64,000 bases of DNA from Acidobacteriota bacterium (GCA_021324935.1 JAJPIE010000049.1:1-64000), one strand, 5' to 3'. Positions 40,485 through 49,990 are shown, numbered from the stretch's first letter. Program-made: numbers and translations. Notes: generated by a model not told the origin, from the sequence alone.

Positions 40485-41404
40485 AACCCATCCAGCGCAA
40501 CGCCGCGGCCGCGGCGGCAGAGCAGGAGACCTACCGTCCGGAACTGGTGACCGACGAGGAGCCGAAGTACCTGCGGCGGCAAAAGCCAGTGGAGATTCGC
40601 CGGAAGAAGCTTGCCGGGCGCGGCCTGTCTTTTTACAAGCGCGCGTTCGTGTGGACCTTGGCTTGCGGTGCAACCATCGCAGCGGCCACGTTTGCGGTGC
40701 GTTACGCGCTCTATGACCCGCAAATGCTGCTGCTGAAGCCGGACCAGATCGAGGTGAGCGGGAATCACATCGTTGCCAAAGAGAATATTCAGAAATTGTT
40801 CGTGAACGACCGCAACCGGAGCCTGTTGCGGATTCCGCTGGACACCCGGCGCATCCAGATCCAGGAGCTTCCATGGGTGGAAGAGGCCAGCGTGCAGCGC
40901 ATCCTGCCGAATCGCATCCGGGTAGAAATCACGGAGCGCACACCGGTGGCGTTTTTCCGCAACGGCGGCGAATTGAAATTGATTGACCCGCACGGGGTGT
41001 TGCTGGACCGGCCGGAAGGCGAGGATTTCCATTTTCCCATCGTGACGGGAATGTCCGAAGCGGTGGCGCGCGACGAGCGCGAGAGGCGCATGGCGTGCTA
41101 TCAGGAGTTCATGAAGGACGTGGACCTGGTTAAGCCGGGTTCCTCGGAACGCGTCAGCGAGATCGATTTGGGCAACCCGCGCGATCTTCGCGCCGTGCTC
41201 ACCGGGCTGGGGAGCGACACGGGCATCCCCGCGGTGACCGTGCATTTCGGCCAGGGAGACTTCACCGGGAAGTATCGCACCTTGGTGGAGAATTTCGCGC
41301 AGTGGCAGGCGAGCGCCGGGCCGGTGCATGCGATCGATCTTCGGTATTCGCGGCAGGTGGTGGTGAACCCCGACACCAGTGCACCTGCGGCGAAGGCGAA
41401 CTAG
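40472..41404 (+). CDS. ftsQ: FtsQ/DivIB-type cell division protein
   Basis: Single TM plus POTRA (DQIEVSGNHIVAKENIQKLF) and IEITERTPVAFFRNGGELKLIDPHGVLLD. Confidence 0.9.
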   Translation: MERVKPIQRNAAAAAAEQETYRPELVTDEEPKYLRRQKPVEIRRKKLAGRGLSFYKRAFVWTLACGATIAAATFAVRYALYDPQMLLLKPDQIEVSGNHIVAKENIQKLFVNDRNRSLLRIPLDTRRIQIQELPWVEEASVQRILPNRIRVEITERTPVAFFRNGGELKLIDPHGVLLDRPEGEDFHFPIVTGMSEAVARDERERRMACYQEFMKDVDLVKPGSSERVSEIDLGNPRDLRAVLTGLGSDTGIPAVTVHFGQGDFTGKYRTLVENFAQWQASAGPVHAIDLRYSRQVVVNPDTSAPAAKAN

Positions 41405-41414
41405 GAGAAGGGTC

Positions 41415-42625
41415 TTGGCTAAGAAAGACAAGTATCTCGTCGGGTTGGATCTGGGAAGCACGAAAACCTGCATGCTGGTGGCGGAGATGGATGGCGAGCA
41501 GGTGCGCTTCGTGGCGCTGGGAGCGGCGGAGTCCAAGGGGCTGCGCAAGGGGTTGATCGTCAATTTGGATTCGACGGTGAGTTCCATCCGGCGGGCGGCG
41601 GAAGAAGCCGAGGGCGTGGCCAACGTGCCGATCGAATCGGCGGTGATTGGCGTGGCGGGAAGCCACGTGCGGGGAGTAAACAGCCGCGGCGGAGTTTCAC
41701 TGGGGAATCGCGCGCGCGACGTGGAACGCGACGACATGCGACGGGCGATTGATACGGCGCGCAATATCGCGCTCCCGGATGACCGGGAAATTGTACACAT
41801 CTTGCCGCAGGAATTTCTGGTGGACGCTCAGGAGGGAATCCGCGACCCCATCGGAATGGTGGGGCAGCGGCTGGAAGCGAATGTGCATATCGTGACGTCC
41901 TCGGTTTCCGCGACGCAGAATCTTGTCACGGCGGCAAATAAGGCGGGAATCCTGATCAATGACACGGTGCTGGAACCGCTGGCGTCTGCCGAAGCGTGCT
42001 TGGCGCAGGATGAAAAAGAGATGGGTTGCTGCTTGCTGGATATAGGCGGGGGTTCGACAGACCTGGTGGTGTATGCCGGAGGAGTGGTGCGCCATTCTGG
42101 GACAGTGGCTATCGGCGGCGACCATTTCACGAATGACTTGGCGGTTGGATTGCGCACGCCGATTCCCGAAGCGGAAAAGATCAAGCACCTGCATGGATGC
42201 GCTTCGAGCCAATTTCTGCGCGAGGATGGCGCCATTGAAATTGCCAGCGTGGGGATCGTCCGCCACGCACGATTTTCGCTCGCAATTTGACGGACATCAT
42301 TGAGCCGCGGGCCCAGGAATTGCTGGCGATGGTGGGAGATGATCTGCGGCGTGCGGGGCTGGACCGGCAGATTCCGGCGGGGTTTGTGGTGACAGGTGGC
42401 GGAGCGAAGCTGCATGGGTTTGCGGAGCTCGCGGAACAGGTGTTCCAGTTGCCGGTGCGGATTGGGGAGCCGAAGGGGATTCTGGATTTGGCTGAAGACG
42501 TCTTGAAGCCGGAATATGCGACGGTGGTGGGGCTGGTGCTGAGTGCGGCGAAGAACCGCCGGGCGGCAACGCAGAAGGGGAATGGTTTGGTCTCGAGACT
42601 GAAGGCGATGATTGCTGGGGCGTAG
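41415..42625 (+). CDS. ftsA: Cell division protein FtsA, split by apparent -1 frameshift at 42251-42254; probable TTG start
   Basis: AKKDKYLVGLDLGSTKTCMLV...REDGAIEIASVG in first frame; DRPPRTIFARNLTDIIEPRAQELL...PEYATVVGLVLSAA in the +1-shifted frame. Confidence 0.9.
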
Positions 42626-42839
42626 GGGAAGGGGCAGAAAGTCGAAATTGGAAGCTAGAGAAGTGAACAGGGGAGTTGATGGCTTGATTGAGAGCGGCCA
42701 CTGAAATGGGCGATGACGGCTCGCGTGTACAGGCTGGGGCAGCTCCACGGGGGTTTTCCACAGGGGCGGAAAAGTGACTGTGGAATCAGGGGATTGCGAG
42801 TTCTATAAAGGATTGGAACCAGCCGGACAGGAGACAGGC

Positions 42840-44024
42840 ATGACAGCGAAAGACGCAGGTATCCGGATGAGCTTCAGCGAGGAGTTGCAGCCCGCGAAGA
42901 TCAAGGTGATTGGTGTCGGCGGAGGCGGATGCAACGCGGTGAATCGCATGATCCGGGCCAAGGTGGAGGGCGTGGAGTTTATCACTGCCAACACGGACCT
43001 GCAGGCGCTGAAGATGTCCCAAGCGCCGGTGAAACTGCAACTGGGCGCAAAGCTGACCAAGGGGCTGGGCGCGGGCGCGAATCCTGAGATTGGCCGCAAG
43101 GCGGCCCTGGAGGATACGGACAAAATTATTGAAGTGCTGGAAGGCTCGGACATGATTTTCATCACCTCGGGCCTCGGCGGAGGCACGGGAAGCGGCGCGG
43201 CGCCGGTGGTGGCTTCGCTGGCCAGCGAACTGGGCGCATTGAGCGTGGCGGTGGTGACGAAGCCATTCGCGTTTGAGGGGAAGCGCCGGATGCTTCAGGC
43301 GGAGCAGGCGCTGCAGGATCTGGTGGGCGTGGTAGATACGGTGATCGTGATTCCCAACGAGCGGCTGATGGAAACCGTGGAGCGCGGCACAAGTTTTTTT
43401 GATGCGTTCCGCATCGCCGACGACATTTTGCGGCAGGCAGTGCAGGGCATTTCGGACATCATCACTGTGCCGGGCATCATCAACCGCGACTTCGCGGACG
43501 TGAAGGCCATCATGCACGGGCAAGGCTATGCGGTGATAGGCACCGCGGTGGCCACAGGTGCAAGCCGCGCGGTGGACGCGGCGAACCGTGCAATTTCGAG
43601 TCCGCTGCTGGAGGACAATTCGATCCAGGGCGCGCAGGGCATCCTGATCAATATTTCCGGCAGCTCTTCGCTGTCGCTGCATGAGGTGCATGAGGCGTCC
43701 AGCGTGATCCAGAAGGCAGCGCACGAAAATGCGAACATCATTTTCGGCGCGGTGATGGACGAAAACATGAAGGATTCGGTGAAGATCACCGTGATTGCGG
43801 CGGGCTTCAAGGAAGCCGCGAAGAAGCAAGCGCAGCAGCGGCAATCTGCGTTGCCGAAGACCTGGAAAGCGGGGCGCGAAATGCCCGCGCAACAGGAATT
43901 GCCGGTGCCCCCCCCGAATGTGGTGCATCAAGTAGCACAGAACGTACGGGAAGTGGCGCCGGAGGTGCCCAAGGACGATCTGGACGTGCCGACATTTTTG
44001 CGGAGGCAAGCGCAAAAAGCTTAA
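42840..44024 (+). CDS. ftsZ: Cell division protein FtsZ
   Basis: [35 protein letters not shown] tubulin signature, C-terminal [13 protein letters not shown] peptide. Confidence 0.98.
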   Translation: MTAKDAGIRMSFSEELQPAKIKVIGVGGGGCNAVNRMIRAKVEGVEFITANTDLQALKMSQAPVKLQLGAKLTKGLGAGANPEIGRKAALEDTDKIIEVLEGSDMIFITSGLGGGTGSGAAPVVASLASELGALSVAVVTKPFAFEGKRRMLQAEQALQDLVGVVDTVIVIPNERLMETVERGTSFFDAFRIADDILRQAVQGISDIITVPGIINRDFADVKAIMHGQGYAVIGTAVATGASRAVDAANRAISSPLLEDNSIQGAQGILINISGSSSLSLHEVHEASSVIQKAAHENANIIFGAVMDENMKDSVKITVIAAGFKEAAKKQAQQRQSALPKTWKAGREMPAQQELPVPPPNVVHQVAQNVREVAPEVPKDDLDVPTFLRRQAQKA

Positions 44025-44048
44025 TGCCAATCACAGGTTAATTTTCCA

Positions 44049-44079
44049 GGGGCACGCTGCGGTGTGCCCTTTTTGTTTT
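44049..44079 (+). terminator. Intrinsic terminator of the dcw operon
   Basis: GGGCAC-gctgcggt-GTGCCC followed by TTTTTGTTTT. Confidence 0.85.
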
Positions 44080-44292
44080 GACGGCGCCCTTATCTTGCAG
44101 GAGTGGCGGTTGGGGATGCGATCGGATGCCTGCTCCGGAAAGTGGAATTAGCAGTGAGAACACCGAGGAAGCGCATAGAGGACGCGGTGAAGAGAGGCAA
44201 GCGTTCCCCCCCACGGAAGCATTCGAGCGCGGCAAAAGGCGGTCGCATGAGAAAGCGGCCGCTACAAAACGGAGAGCGCCTAGAGGTGGCCG

Positions 44293-44982
44293 TTACAAGG
44301 CGGCGAGGATTTTGCGGATGGCGGATTCGAACTTGGCGAGATGGGGATCGCTATAGGGAAGCACAGTGCCGAGGCCGGTGTGAAGTTCGCGGATGCCGGG
44401 AATCTGCGCGACAGCAGCGATATTGCCGGCGTGGAGTCCGCCACCGGGGAGAATCGTGATGCGTTCAGCGGCCTGCGTGATGAGTTTGCGCAGAATTTCT
44501 ATGGCTCCGGCGGCGCTTGGCATTCCGCCGGAAGTGAGGACGCGGGACGCACCAGCGCCGATGACGTCTTCGAGTGCGCGGGAGGAATCACTGGTCTCAT
44601 CGAAGGCACGATGAAAGGTGACGCTCATCGGCGAGGCCAGCGCAACCAGTTCCCCCGTGCGCGCGATGTCGATGGAACCCTCGGGAAGCAAAGCGCCTGC
44701 GACGATGCCCTGAATATTTTCCCCCTGGACCCTCCGGATTGCCGATTTCATTTGGGCAAATTCTTCGGCGGTATAGAAGAAATTGCCGGCGCGCGGACGC
44801 ACTAGCATGTGAATTGGAATCTTCACGGCGGCACGGACTTGGCGAAGAAGCTCAAGGCTAGGCGTGAGGCCGCCGAGTTCGAGAGAACTGCACAGTTCGA
44901 GGCGATGGGCGCCGGCACGTTCGGCGGCGATCGCGCGTTCGAGGCTGGCCACGGCGATTTCCAGAAGGATCTGCTTCCGCAT
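44293..44982 (-). CDS. cutC: CutC family protein
   Basis: LLEIAVASLERAIAAERAGAHRLELCSSLELGGLTPS, HMLVRPRAGNFFY, VTFHRAFDET, ILPGGGLHAGNI. Confidence 0.93.
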   Translation of the reverse strand: MRKQILLEIAVASLERAIAAERAGAHRLELCSSLELGGLTPSLELLRQVRAAVKIPIHMLVRPRAGNFFYTAEEFAQMKSAIRRVQGENIQGIVAGALLPEGSIDIARTGELVALASPMSVTFHRAFDETSDSSRALEDVIGAGASRVLTSGGMPSAAGAIEILRKLITQAAERITILPGGGLHAGNIAAVAQIPGIRELHTGLGTVLPYSDPHLAKFESAIRKILAAL

Positions 44983-45208
44983 GGTTGAGGGGCGGTTTTG
45001 GTGGAATTGTGGATGCAGGTTCCCGCGCGATTCCCGTACGCTCCGGTCCAATCGTCCCCACACGATGTGAGTCTAGCGCAAAAGCCTCCTGTTGATACGG
45101 GACTGGTGATACCCCTGTCGAGCGCGGTGTGTTAGGCTGCTGGCTTTGTTCCGCGTCTCATCCCCCACCGCAGTTCTTCTGGGGCATTCCTGCAGAAGGA
45201 GGCCGAGA

Positions 45209-46210
45209 ATGAAATTCGCCAGATGCATTTTGAGATTGAGCTTGGCGGCAGTGGCGCTGGGCTTCGCCGGCTGCGAGAAGCCATACCATCAACCGGAGGA
45301 GCGCTACGTTCTTGTAGTGACAAACATCAATTTGCCGTATTGGCAAGAGGCCCAAGCCGGGTTGACGGACATTGGAAAAACAGAGGGTGTGAAGGTGGAC
45401 ATGGTGGGGCCGGCGACGTTTTCGCCAAGCGAGGAGCTGAAGACTTTCGAGGAAGTGGTGGCGCAGCGTCCTTCGGGGATTCTGGTTTCAGCGGGTGATG
45501 CGGCGTTATTCAAAGAGCCGATCGACAAAGCGGTCTTGCAGGGCGTCCCTGTGATCTGCATGGACGCAGATTCGCCCGAATCTCGCAGGGTGCTGTTCAT
45601 CGGCACGGACAATTTCCGAGCGGGGCAAGAGAGCGGGAGATTGATGGCGCAGATTCTCGGCGGGCAGGGAAGGGTGGCGGTGATTACGCTGCCGGGCCAG
45701 TTGAACACGGAAAACCGGCTTCTCGGCGTGGAAGACGTGCTGAAGAAATATCCCGGAATCAAGATCGTGGACACGATCGACGACAAAGGCGATTCGCGGA
45801 ACGCAGAGGATGCCGTCAACGATTTGCTGAGCAAAAAGAAGGAAAAAGTTGAGGGGATTTTGTGCCTGGAAGCTTCGGGAGGGCAAGGCGCGGCCGATGC
45901 CCTGCACCTGCTGGACCTGACCGGGAAGGTCAAAATCGTGGCTTTTGATAAGGATCCGGCGACGCTGGAGGCAGTGGAACGCGGGTGGATTACGGCGACG
46001 GTGGTGCAGAAACCGTACGTGATGGCGTTTTACGGCGTAAGGTTCTTGGACGATTTGCACCACAACGTGGTGCATGAATTTAAGGATTGGGCGACGGCGC
46101 CGGCCGGGCCATTGCCGACGTTTGTGGATACGGGCACGGCGGTAATTGATTCGTCGAACCTGACGACGTTCCGAAAGGCGCTGGCGGAGCATCCCAAGCC
46201 GGTGATCTGA
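45209..46210 (+). CDS. Sugar-type (periplasmic binding protein 1) substrate-binding lipoprotein
   Basis: Lipobox LGFAGC; VVTNINLPYWQEAQAGL, GILVSAGDAALF, VICMDADSPESRRVLFIGTDN. Confidence 0.85.
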   Translation: MKFARCILRLSLAAVALGFAGCEKPYHQPEERYVLVVTNINLPYWQEAQAGLTDIGKTEGVKVDMVGPATFSPSEELKTFEEVVAQRPSGILVSAGDAALFKEPIDKAVLQGVPVICMDADSPESRRVLFIGTDNFRAGQESGRLMAQILGGQGRVAVITLPGQLNTENRLLGVEDVLKKYPGIKIVDTIDDKGDSRNAEDAVNDLLSKKKEKVEGILCLEASGGQGAADALHLLDLTGKVKIVAFDKDPATLEAVERGWITATVVQKPYVMAFYGVRFLDDLHHNVVHEFKDWATAPAGPLPTFVDTGTAVIDSSNLTTFRKALAEHPKPVI

Positions 46211-46226
46211 TTTGCAGCTCTTCTAT

Positions 46227-46778
46227 TTAAGCGAGGCCGTAGGCGGCAAAAATGACGATGGAAGCAAGGCCGAGGCCGGAGCCAAGGACCGCGCCGGCGA
46301 GCACGTCGCTGAGGAAGTGCATGCCAAGAATGATGCGGGAGACCGCGATGCTGGCGGCCAGGAAATAGAGCGGCCCCTCGAGACCCGGATAGTAATAGCT
46401 GATGACCAGGGCGATGGCAAAGGCCGTCATGGTGTGGCCGGACGGAAAAGAGAATTGGTCCGGCGGAAGAACGTTTGACCAGCAGTGCGGCTCCAGATGA
46501 CAAGGGCGCTGGCGGCGACTGATTTTCTTGAGCGCTTTGAATACGAAAATACCAGCGGTGGCGGCGGCGCCCGCGGCGCCAACAGCGGCAAAACGGTTCG
46601 GCCCGCCAAAAAACAACAGCATGATGCCGAGGCTGTACCAAAGCCAGCCATCGCCAATGCGCGTGGCGGCGATCATCCAGTAGCGAATCCAGCGCGGCGC
46701 CTTCCAGCGGTTGACGCGCCGCATGACCCGGTGGTCGCGGTTTTGGATGTGTCCCCAGACGGTTTTCGCCAGTGCCAT
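46227..46778 (-). CDS. PAP2 family membrane phosphatase
   Basis: KKISRRQRPC, FSFPSGHTMTAFAIA, SRIILGMHFLSDVLAG. Confidence 0.9.
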   Translation of the reverse strand: MALAKTVWGHIQNRDHRVMRRVNRWKAPRWIRYWMIAATRIGDGWLWYSLGIMLLFFGGPNRFAAVGAAGAAATAGIFVFKALKKISRRQRPCHLEPHCWSNVLPPDQFSFPSGHTMTAFAIALVISYYYPGLEGPLYFLAASIAVSRIILGMHFLSDVLAGAVLGSGLGLASIVIFAAYGLA

Positions 46779-46787
46779 GACTACACT

Positions 46788-47675
46788 TCAGCTCGCCCAG
46801 TTGGCCTCGAACCGAGAATCGACGTCCCAGAGCATGCGCGGAGCCTTCTCCGTGCGCTGCAGTTGGGAAGTCCACCGCTTGCAGAAGCGAATTTCGTTGA
46901 TCCAGTGAAAGCCAGTGACCGCCGGGATGAACGGCGCCAGCGGCAAGAGCGCCGCGGCGACCGCGGGTTTTTCATTCAGCAGGCAGCCGGCAAACCGGAA
47001 AATGTCGCGTGTGATTTTCAGAAAGCTGCCATCCTCGCCATGGACAATCCCGCAGCCGGCGCGCAATCCGGTGAAGAATTCCTCGACGGTGCGCGCACGG
47101 GGAACTTCGGTGAACGTCTGCGCCACGCCTGCGAGTGTGTGCGAATCGCTGCCGGCTACACGGGCCTTGCCGAGTTTGACGGCCATTTGATCGGCTTGCC
47201 GGTTGGCTTCCCGCCACATCTGGCCGTTGCGCACTTCGAAGGCTGGCAAATAGGAAGCGAACCAGTCGAAGTCTTCCAGGTTGCGGCGTCCCGTGAGGCT
47301 GGAGAACATGTGATTAGCGGTGAAGAACAGCTTACGCTCGGTGAGATACATCAGAAGCGCAATAAAATCATTCCGACGGCGCTGAATTTCCGCATGATCC
47401 TTTTCGGTGATGCCGTAGACGCCCAGGTGCATGCGCGTGCCGGTGGGCATTTGCACAGTGACTTCCTCGCTGAGGAAGAAATCGGGATGTTTGCGGAGAA
47501 CTTCCGCGGAGTCAATGGAATCGTGATCGGTCAGCGTGACGATGGCCATGCCGAGGCGCTTGCAGCGGTGGTAGACCTCGGCGGGGTCGTTGTAGGACTC
47601 CTTGCAAATCCGGCGTAGTCCCGGGGTGTCGCACATCCCAGAAGCAGTCGAATGAACATGAAGGTCGCAACGCAT
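46788..47675 (-). CDS. PHP domain metal-dependent phosphoesterase
   Basis: MRCDLHVHSTASGMCDTP, VTLTDHDSIDSAEVL, VAGSDSHTLAGV. Confidence 0.85.
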   Translation of the reverse strand: MRCDLHVHSTASGMCDTPGLRRICKESYNDPAEVYHRCKRLGMAIVTLTDHDSIDSAEVLRKHPDFFLSEEVTVQMPTGTRMHLGVYGITEKDHAEIQRRRNDFIALLMYLTERKLFFTANHMFSSLTGRRNLEDFDWFASYLPAFEVRNGQMWREANRQADQMAVKLGKARVAGSDSHTLAGVAQTFTEVPRARTVEEFFTGLRAGCGIVHGEDGSFLKITRDIFRFAGCLLNEKPAVAAALLPLAPFIPAVTGFHWINEIRFCKRWTSQLQRTEKAPRMLWDVDSRFEANWAS

Positions 47676-47849
47676 GCAAAAAGATTAGATGCGGGATATG
47701 AACAGGACATAAAACAGGGGCAAATTGCCGATGAAATTTAGGGCGGAACTGATTGAACACAAATGACTTTGAAGGTTTTCCACATGGCATAGAGCGTGCC
47801 CGCGAGATTTTGCAGGACGTTCATAATTCTGTGAAACAATCCCCAGCCG

Positions 47850-49040
47850 ATGAAGAAAATTCAGGTGTTGTTCCACGATGCAGGCGGCGGACATCGAAAC
47901 GCGGCGGTGGCGCTGCAGACGATTATTTCCCAACAAGATCGCGGATGGCAGGTGGAACTGGTGCAGTTTCAGGAGCTTACCGACCGTCTGGATGTGCTGC
48001 GCAAGCTGACCGGGATCCGCATTCAAGAACAGTACAACACGCTGCTGAGAAATGGGTGGACGCTGGGCGCGACGCAATTGCTGCGTGTGCTGCAAGCAAC
48101 GATCTGGATTTTTCACCGGCCGCTGGTGAGCTTGTTGGTGGATTATTTCCGAAAAAATGACGGAGATTTGCTGGTTTCCGTGATTCCGCATTTCAATCGG
48201 GAGATTGCAGAGGCATGGGAACTGGCTCATCCGGGGCGGCCGTTTGCGACTCTGATTACGGACATTGCGGATTTCCCGCCGCATTTTTGGATTGAGGCGA
48301 TTGAGAATCAGCATGTGATTTGCGGTTCGGAAAAGGCGGTGGAGCAGGCGCGCGCGATCGGGAAAGACGAGGCGCATATTTTTCAGACATCGGGAATGAT
48401 GCTGCGGCCGGATTTCTACGTGCCTGACAATGTTGATCCGGTCGCGCTGCGGCGGGAATTGGGATTGCGGCCCGATGTGACGACCGGAATGCTGCTGTTC
48501 GGGGGTTTCGGGTCGAAGGCGATGCTGGAGATTGGGGAGAAGCTGGATGCGGCGAAATTGCCGCTGCAATTGATCGTGGTCTGCGGGCGGAATGAAAAAC
48601 TGGCGGAAGCATTTCGCTCGCGCCAGTGGAATCTGGGAGTGCATGTGCTGGGGTTCACAAAGGAAGTGCATCGCTTGATGCGCGCGTCCGATTTTCTGAT
48701 TGGCAAGCCGGGTCCGGGGAGCGTGGCGGAAGCGATGATGCGGAAGCTGCCGGTGATCCTGGAGTGCAACGCTTGGACGCTCCCGCAGGAGCGGTACAAC
48801 ACAGAGTGGGTGCGGGAAAAGGGCGTGGGAATTGTGCTGCGGAATTTTGGAGAGATCGTTGGCGCCGTGCGGCAGATGCTGAAACCCGGGGTGCTGGAGG
48901 AGTTTCGGCGGAACGTGGAACGCCTGGAGAATCGCGCGATTTTCGAGGTGCCGGAGATTTTTGGGCGGCTGCTGGGGGAAGGCGCTGCGAGCGAAGCTGA
49001 TCGCACGCAGTCCACGGTCGATCGCACAGCCAGCAGTTAA
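47850..49040 (+). CDS. MGDG synthase/processive diacylglycerol glycosyltransferase-like GT28 protein
   Basis: VLFHDAGGGHRNAAVAL; ITDIADFPPHFW; GKPGPGSVAEAMMRKLPVILE. Confidence 0.82.
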   Translation: MKKIQVLFHDAGGGHRNAAVALQTIISQQDRGWQVELVQFQELTDRLDVLRKLTGIRIQEQYNTLLRNGWTLGATQLLRVLQATIWIFHRPLVSLLVDYFRKNDGDLLVSVIPHFNREIAEAWELAHPGRPFATLITDIADFPPHFWIEAIENQHVICGSEKAVEQARAIGKDEAHIFQTSGMMLRPDFYVPDNVDPVALRRELGLRPDVTTGMLLFGGFGSKAMLEIGEKLDAAKLPLQLIVVCGRNEKLAEAFRSRQWNLGVHVLGFTKEVHRLMRASDFLIGKPGPGSVAEAMMRKLPVILECNAWTLPQERYNTEWVREKGVGIVLRNFGEIVGAVRQMLKPGVLEEFRRNVERLENRAIFEVPEIFGRLLGEGAASEADRTQSTVDRTASS

Positions 49041-49111
49041 CAACGAATAGCCAGCAGGCTTGGCGTGATTAACGTCCTCTGATTACTGATTCCTTATATC
49101 TGGTTTCTGTT

Positions 49112-49435
49112 TCAATTGCTGGCGCGTTCGGCCCGGGGAGCGTGCGGATAGTGTGGACCGGCACCGGGATTTTCCGCGGGGGCTTGCGCGCGGGGCTTGG
49201 CGCAACTGACGGCCCACCAGCGCGAGGCGTATTTGGGCAGTTCACACATCCTGGTGCAGCCCGCAGCCGTCTTCGACATGGCGCAATTGCAGTAGCAGCC
49301 GGCAGCGTTCGATTTGCGAACAGTGCCGGAAGTGTCCGCGGAAGTCGAGAGAGCGAGGGCGCCGGCGAAGAGCACCAGGTCCAGCGAGGCCCAGATGGCG
49401 AGACGGCGGAGACGACGAAGGATCGAGGAATGCAT
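49112..49435 (-). CDS. Small exported cysteine-rich protein, unknown function
   Basis: N-terminal signal-like RRLAIWASLDLVLFAGALALSTSA; GCYCNCAMSKTAAGCTRMCELPKYASRWWAVSCAKP. Confidence 0.55.
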   Translation of the reverse strand: MHSSILRRLRRLAIWASLDLVLFAGALALSTSADTSGTVRKSNAAGCYCNCAMSKTAAGCTRMCELPKYASRWWAVSCAKPRAQAPAENPGAGPHYPHAPRAERASN

Positions 49436-49654
49436 ACGGGAAGAGTGTCCGGCGGAAATAAGAAAAAACCCATAGGGCAGTGCTACTGAGAGTAAGAGGA
49501 CGCGAGTCATGGTACGGAACGAGAGGCGTGAAGGGAGAGGAGAGGCTGCACCGAAGCGGGGCTCCGAATTGGATTTGGAGGCCGTTTTTGGGACTGAAAG
49601 TGTCTCTGTGGGGAGCAGCTAACTGCAAACTTCTGAACAATATATGAGAATTTT

Positions 49655-49897
49655 TTAGTGGGGGAGCCTTGGCTCCGATCGTGCAATAGAGGGAAGCGTG
49701 GGCGCGTTTCAGAAACGAGGCGCTGGATTTGGCAAGTGAGGGGGAAGGGGCTTACTTGCCGGATCAGCGAATCGTTACCACCTGCCTCTGAGAGGGAAGC
49801 TAGGATGGATGACCCCACGCGCCAGTGTGAAAACGACACTGGCATCTGAGATGCGCCTTCCGGGGCCCCCGATCCCAAGCGGGGGCCCCACTTTTTT
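49655..49897 (+). ncRNA. Candidate free-standing structured RNA (family unassigned)
   Basis: Closing stem GCGTGGG(49696-49702)/CCCACGC(49814-49820), inner CGCTG/CAGCG and 10-bp GGCAAGTGAG/CTTACTTGCC stem, second hairpin GCCAGTGT/ACACTGGC, then strong terminator; no ORF in sense. Confidence 0.62.
49862..49897 (+). terminator. Strong intrinsic terminator
   Basis: GGGGCCCCC(49862-49870) gatcccaagc GGGGGCCCC(49881-49889) A C TTTTTT. Confidence 0.85.
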
Positions 49898-49990
49898 GGG
49901 CGTAGAATTTTTCGGAAGTCACAAACTGCAGTCCGTGTCACTTGGCGGTAACTAGAGGCCGGAACGCCGGCTCTCGCAGGCGGTGAAGAA

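Noticed and set aside
41379-42625. Two separate genes instead of one ftsA
   Set aside because: The two ORFs are contiguous parts of a single FtsA after one frame change; the second has no independent N-terminus of its own.
44078-44459. ORFs downstream of ftsZ (92 aa and 118 aa)
   Set aside because: Partly antisense to cutC and overlapping hairpin repeats; low-complexity Arg/Glu-rich translation.
49662-49676. GGAGCC-tt-GGCTCC as a minus-strand terminator
   Set aside because: On the minus strand it is followed by A-rich, not T-rich, sequence; more likely the 5' hairpin of the plus-strand RNA.
49655-49897. Cobalamin, TPP, glycine or c-di-GMP riboswitch, SRP RNA, tmRNA or RNase P RNA
   Set aside because: Their conserved core motifs were not found on either strand by eye, and no plus-strand gene follows; kept only as an unassigned structured RNA.
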